The translations under genes and the position numbers were made by a program. Below are positions 13,109 through 13,457 of a stretch of 13,457 bases of DNA, one piece after another (the stretch's first letter is position 1; each line of letters starts with the position of its first letter). This DNA comes from Desulfobacteraceae bacterium (GTDB lineage Bacteria; Desulfobacterota; Desulfobacteria; Desulfobacterales; JAABRJ01), in assembly GCA_011390985.1 (NCBI GenBank), contig JAABRJ010000333.1:1-13457 (forward strand), given 5' to 3'. Under the pieces are notes generated by a model. That model ran no database searches and was not told the origin of the DNA. It saw only the letters and a list, made by a program, of their open reading frames with translations.

Positions 13109-13457
13109 ATGGCCGTTTTTGAATACAGTGCGCTGGACGCCCGCGGCAAGAAGGTTTCGGGCATCATCGATGCCGACAGCGCCGCCGCGGCCCGTCAGAA
13201 GCTGCGGTCGGCGCGCATTTTTCCGGTCAGCGTGCGCGAAGCCCGGGCGGGCGAGGTCAAGCCGGAGGCGCGGACCTTTGCTTTCAGCCGGCGGCTGAAG
13301 CGCATCCGGCCGGCCGAGGCGGCGATGCTGACCCGGCAGCTGGCCACGCTGCTGGGGGCCGGGTTTCCGCTGGTGCCGGCCCTGGATACCCTGCTGTCCC
13401 AGGGGCGCTCGCACACCTTCAACCGCATTCTGGCGCAGGTCAAGGACTCGGTCGTGG
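13109..13457 (+). CDS. Type II secretion / type IV pilus inner-membrane platform protein (GspF/PilC family), N-terminal part
   Basis: The first 116 codons of a GspF/PilC-family protein, cut by the window edge; full members have about 400 residues. The opening MAVFEYSALDARGKKVSG is characteristic, followed by IDADSAAAARQKLRSARIFPV (residues 20-40, the small N-terminal domain). The start of the first cytoplasmic four-helix domain comes next, with AEAAMLTRQLATLLGAGFPLVPALD (about 70-94). These proteins sit in the inner membrane and couple the assembly ATPase to pseudopilus growth. GCAGG and an upstream AGGGAG lie before the ATG. Whether it belongs to a secretion system or a pilus cannot be decided from this part; the AVFEYSALDARG opening is somewhat more GspF-like. 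It is probably the first gene of a new operon, and a link with the polysaccharide genes is not implied. Confidence 0.9.
   Translation, partial: MAVFEYSALDARGKKVSGIIDADSAAAARQKLRSARIFPVSVREARAGEVKPEARTFAFSRRLKRIRPAEAAMLTRQLATLLGAGFPLVPALDTLLSQGRSHTFNRILAQVKDSVV

Noticed and set aside
12509..13414. 301-codon open frame on the minus strand
   Set aside because: It spans the antisense of two well-supported genes (nucleotidyltransferase and gspF) and their spacer; no domain.
1..13457. Mobile elements, CRISPR arrays, toxin-antitoxin or defence genes
   Set aside because: No repeat-spacer pattern, no transposase or integrase motif and no terminal inverted repeats were seen; composition looks even outside the short AT-rich promoter patches.

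Overview
The window looks like chromosomal DNA from a high-GC Gram-negative bacterium, most likely of the Desulfobacterota (former Deltaproteobacteria). The grounds are the GC-rich, tightly packed genes, a GspF-family secretion protein, and a small acidic protein (2205-2465) that resembles from memory a family common in Desulfobacteraceae. The taxonomic call is inference, because no rRNA or other marker is present. I see no tRNA, rRNA, CRISPR array, insertion sequence or phage gene.

Left part (1-3368): the 5' portion of htpG (minus strand, cut by the window edge) is divergent from manA, a type I mannose-6-phosphate isomerase. manA converges on two minus-strand genes: the small cytoplasmic protein and an exported SUMF1/FGE-fold protein that lacks the catalytic cysteine pair of true formylglycine-generating enzymes.

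Middle (3369-6185): a 335-bp gap, a single-pass membrane protein with coiled coil and C-terminal LysM domain, a 436-bp structured gap with two strong potential RNA folds, and a polytopic membrane protein with a C-terminal TPR domain. The last two genes have no assignable specific function.

Right part (6186-13060): five co-directional genes form a likely precursor-supply operon: cysQ (PAP phosphatase), a nucleotide-sugar dehydrogenase, a fused ATP sulfurylase/APS kinase (PAPS synthase), manC (GDP-mannose pyrophosphorylase/PMI) and a GlmU-like sugar-1-phosphate nucleotidyltransferase. Together with manA they could supply GDP-mannose, a nucleotide-activated uronic acid, another NDP-sugar, PAPS as sulfate donor, and disposal of its by-product PAP. 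That set is what a cell would need to make a sulfated, uronic-acid-containing extracellular glycan. No glycosyltransferase, sulfotransferase, flippase or polymerase is visible here, so the product is a hypothesis. A gspF/pilC-type gene begins at 13109 and runs off the window.

The most unusual observation is that the ATP sulfurylase half of the PAPS synthase departs from the family's active-site signatures in two places, while its APS kinase half looks intact.
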